From positions 29,594 through 93,593 of the forward strand of contig CAZWHY010000006.1 in assembly GCA_964633725.1 (NCBI GenBank): DNA of 64,000 nucleotides, written 5' to 3'. Below are positions 61,692-64,000 of the stretch, in pieces. Each line of letters starts with the position of its first letter. Within the stretch, counting starts at the first letter, position 1. A program made the translations under genes and the position numbers. A model generated the notes under the pieces. It ran no database searches, was not told the DNA's origin, and was given only the letters and a program-made list of their open reading frames with translations. This DNA comes from Berkiella_A sp964633725 (lineage in GTDB: Bacteria > Pseudomonadota > Gammaproteobacteria > Berkiellales > Berkiellaceae).

Positions 61692-63605
61692 ATGAATTAT
61701 GTCGATAACAACAACGGCAATAGCAGTAACAATAACAATAGCAATAGTAATGAGCCTCAAGCTTCGCAGTTTCAGGAACTTATTGCGGCTGGTAAAGAAA
61801 AAGGCTACTTAACATACGCTGAGATCAGTGATTTGCTCCCCTACCATATTGTCGATCCTGAGCAGGTAGAAGATATTATCAATATCATGACGGACATGGG
61901 GATTTCCGTATATGAGGTGGCGCCTGATGAAGGCACATTGGCTGTGGCAGAAAATTATTCAGCCAGGGATGCCGCTGAAGCAGTAACTTTTTCTACGGAT
62001 AACGAATTTGGTCGCACGACCGATCCTGTACGTATGTATATGCGCGAAATGGGAACCGTTGAGCTTTTGACTCGACAGGGTGAGATTGTCATTGCCAAGC
62101 GAATAGAAGCGGGTCTAAAACAAATTTTATCTGTTCTTGCGACTTATCCACCTAATGTAAAGTTTGTTTTAGATTGCCATGCACGGATCCTAGAGGGAGA
62201 GATGCGTCTGACTGATCTGATTGCTGGATTTATAGAAGATCATTTAAGTGAAGATCAACTAATCACATTAAAAAAGGTTGAAATTAATATAACAAAAGAA
62301 TCAGATGACTCAGGCGAATCAGGCACAGGCGTTGATGTTAGTGTTGGAGATGGGACAGAGGAAGAGGTTGATACTGGCCCAGATCCAGAGCTTGCTAAGG
62401 CCTATATGGCAAAGGTGAAAGAAATTTACCTTAAAGTGATACAGGCTGAAAATGAATTAGGCTTAGGGCATCCAGAACTATTAGCACTTTATAAAGAAAT
62501 GGGTGAATTTTTAGCGGTCTTTAAGTTTATACCGAAAGTATTTGAAGCATTACTTAGTCGAATGCGTAAACTTTTTGAAAGTCTGCGCAAAGAAGAACGA
62601 GCCATTATGAATCTTTGTGTTGTCAGAGCCAAGATGCCGAGGCAGATTTTTGTTTCGACATTTCCAGGACACGAAGTAGATTTAGAATGGGCGGCAAAAC
62701 ACCTGAAAGGGAACGGTAGCAATGATGCTAAAATTGCGGATTGCATCGAGAAAGTAAGGCTGCACCAAGAAAAGCTTATCAATGTTGAAAACACAACCAG
62801 TCGTTCGATTAAAGCCATCAGAGACTTGCATCGCAATATGTCTATTGGTGAAGCAAAAGCCAGGCGCGCGAAGAAAGAAATGGTGGAAGCTAACTTACGT
62901 TTGGTAATTTCTATTGCTAAGAAATATACAAATCGTGGCTTGCAGTTCCTTGATCTGATTCAAGAAGGCAATATTGGCTTAATGAAAGCCGTAGACAAAT
63001 TTGAATACAGAAGAGGCTATAAGTTTTCAACTTATGCAACATGGTGGATTCGTCAGGCGATTACGCGTTCTATTGCCGATCAAGCACGTACCATTCGTAT
63101 TCCAGTTCATATGATTGAAACTATCAATAAACTGAATCGTATTGCCAGACAAATGCTACAAGAAATGGGGCGTGAGCCCACACCTGAAGAATTGGGCAAG
63201 CGCATGGGGATGCCTGAAGAGAAAATTCGTAAAGTCCTAAAAATTGCGAAAGAACCTATTTCTATGGAAACCCCCATTGGTGATGATGAAGACTCTCATT
63301 TAGGAGACTTCATTGAGGATACGGTTATTTCTAGCCCTTCAGACTCTGCGACAGCATCAGGCTTGGAAGAAGCGACTAAACGCATACTCAGCGGCCTAAC
63401 CGCAAGAGAAGCGAAAGTCTTACGCATGCGCTTTGGTATCGATATGAATACCGATCACACCTTAGAAGAGGTGGGCAAACAGTTTGATGTGACACGTGAA
63501 CGTATTCGTCAGATTGAAGCAAAAGCCTTGCGCAAACTTCGTCAGCCAAGTCGATCTGATGACTTGAAATCATTCTTGTTAGAAGATGAAGGCGGAAAAC
63601 GTTAA
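61692..63605 (+). CDS. rpoD: RNA polymerase primary sigma factor (sigma-70)
   Basis: The housekeeping sigma factor, directing RNA polymerase to -35/-10 promoters. The ATG at 61692 gives 637 residues with AAGG 11 bases upstream; TTG 61674 and GTG 61680 are alternatives. Region 1.1 (GYLTYAEISDLLP), the non-conserved insert (~130-370, acidic), region 2 (LQFLDLIQEGNIGLMKAV and FSTYATWWIRQAI), region 3 and region 4.2 (VTRERIRQIEAKALRKLR) are present. The N-terminus begins with an unusual Asn/Ser-rich tract. It is the last gene of the macromolecular-synthesis cluster. Confidence 0.97.
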   Translation: MNYVDNNNGNSSNNNNSNSNEPQASQFQELIAAGKEKGYLTYAEISDLLPYHIVDPEQVEDIINIMTDMGISVYEVAPDEGTLAVAENYSARDAAEAVTFSTDNEFGRTTDPVRMYMREMGTVELLTRQGEIVIAKRIEAGLKQILSVLATYPPNVKFVLDCHARILEGEMRLTDLIAGFIEDHLSEDQLITLKKVEINITKESDDSGESGTGVDVSVGDGTEEEVDTGPDPELAKAYMAKVKEIYLKVIQAENELGLGHPELLALYKEMGEFLAVFKFIPKVFEALLSRMRKLFESLRKEERAIMNLCVVRAKMPRQIFVSTFPGHEVDLEWAAKHLKGNGSNDAKIADCIEKVRLHQEKLINVENTTSRSIKAIRDLHRNMSIGEAKARRAKKEMVEANLRLVISIAKKYTNRGLQFLDLIQEGNIGLMKAVDKFEYRRGYKFSTYATWWIRQAITRSIADQARTIRIPVHMIETINKLNRIARQMLQEMGREPTPEELGKRMGMPEEKIRKVLKIAKEPISMETPIGDDEDSHLGDFIEDTVISSPSDSATASGLEEATKRILSGLTAREAKVLRMRFGIDMNTDHTLEEVGKQFDVTRERIRQIEAKALRKLRQPSRSDDLKSFLLEDEGGKR

Positions 63606-63681
63606 TCAGAGGTGACTTTTCTCTTGATTCGCGATATCATTTCAATCCTTCTCAGTGGCTATAATTTGTATAGTCACTTGA

Positions 63682-63758
<77 letters not shown>

Positions 63759-64000
63759 TTTCGCATTATCTTTTTGCCATCTTGTCGTGTTCCTCATTCA
63801 AAAAACGCGTCATGTATTACGCATACATTCCTTCTTTTTTTCATTTCAGAACACACCAATCTGGAAAAAATCCAAGTGCGAAACTCCTTTAAAAACAATT
63901 GTTTACATAGTGTTTGTAAAGCAAACGTATTCCCCTCTACCAATTTTGCTGAGGGCTCCCCACGATTTGAGGGATAAATTAGGTTGGTAAACAAAGGGTT
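63759..64000. other. Tail of window without a recognised gene
   Basis: Two overlapping 67-codon frames on the plus strand and one on the minus strand are open here, but none has a convincing ribosome binding site or recognisable product. A gene may begin beyond the window. Confidence 0.4.

Noticed and set aside
63774..63994. Overlapping small frames after the tRNA
   Set aside because: They overlap in different frames and strands, with no ribosome binding site or recognisable sequence.

Overview
The window is a 64-kb stretch of an AT-rich gammaproteobacterial chromosome centred on its replication origin. The evidence is the gene order yidC-yidD-rnpA-rpmH / dnaA-dnaN-recF-gyrB, the gmhB-glyS-glyQ, trkH-trkA-rsmB-fmt-def, dprA-smg-topA and rpsU-yqeY-dnaG-rpoD clusters, and a ribosome modulation factor (RMF). 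The layout fits a low-GC gammaproteobacterium, perhaps near the Legionellales. That placement is inference; genus and species cannot be named from sequence alone.

Region 1 (1-9.3 kb) is the origin. rpmH, rnpA, yidD and a truncated yidC run leftward from a strong sigma-70 promoter. A gene-free 1.1-kb segment (1625-2758) holds perfect and degenerate DnaA boxes and three ~70-bp direct repeats at a constant ~270-bp period. dnaA, dnaN, recF and gyrB run rightward. Three near-perfect parS (ParB-binding) sites lie in and just after recF, and a second cluster of DnaA boxes precedes gyrB. No parA or parB is in the window.

Region 2 (9.3-33 kb) is mostly housekeeping. It carries heptose phosphatase and glycyl-tRNA synthetase, Trk potassium uptake, rRNA/tRNA and peptide processing (rsmB, fmt, def), a LysM protein, dprA-smg-topA, and purE-tsaC-hemF. 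A DUF389 membrane protein is followed by a Fic AMP-transferase gene bracketed by duplicated copies of the DUF389 3' end. Then come aroE, a small unknown gene, a polysaccharide deacetylase, a gamma-carbonic anhydrase and glutathione reductase.

Region 3 (33-46 kb) mixes core and accessory genes. It has oligopeptidase A, rmf, an ABC-F ATPase (YbiT type), a HepT/MntA toxin-antitoxin pair, bioC-bioB, comF, an unrecognised 491-residue protein coupled to a short J-domain protein, an orphan ModA-like binding protein, a VOC-fold protein, and an AAA/DUF4143 ATPase whose ribosome binding site sits in a long inverted repeat.

Region 4 (46-64 kb) returns to conserved genes: rsmJ, an aromatic amino-acid permease, ftsX-ftsE-ftsY, a pair of M16 peptidases (one active, one lacking the zinc site), rsmD, cca, a MidA-type methyltransferase, folB, plsY, tsaD, the rpsU-yqeY-dnaG-rpoD macromolecular-synthesis cluster, and a CAT-anticodon tRNA. 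No rRNA, CRISPR array, insertion sequence or prophage was recognised.
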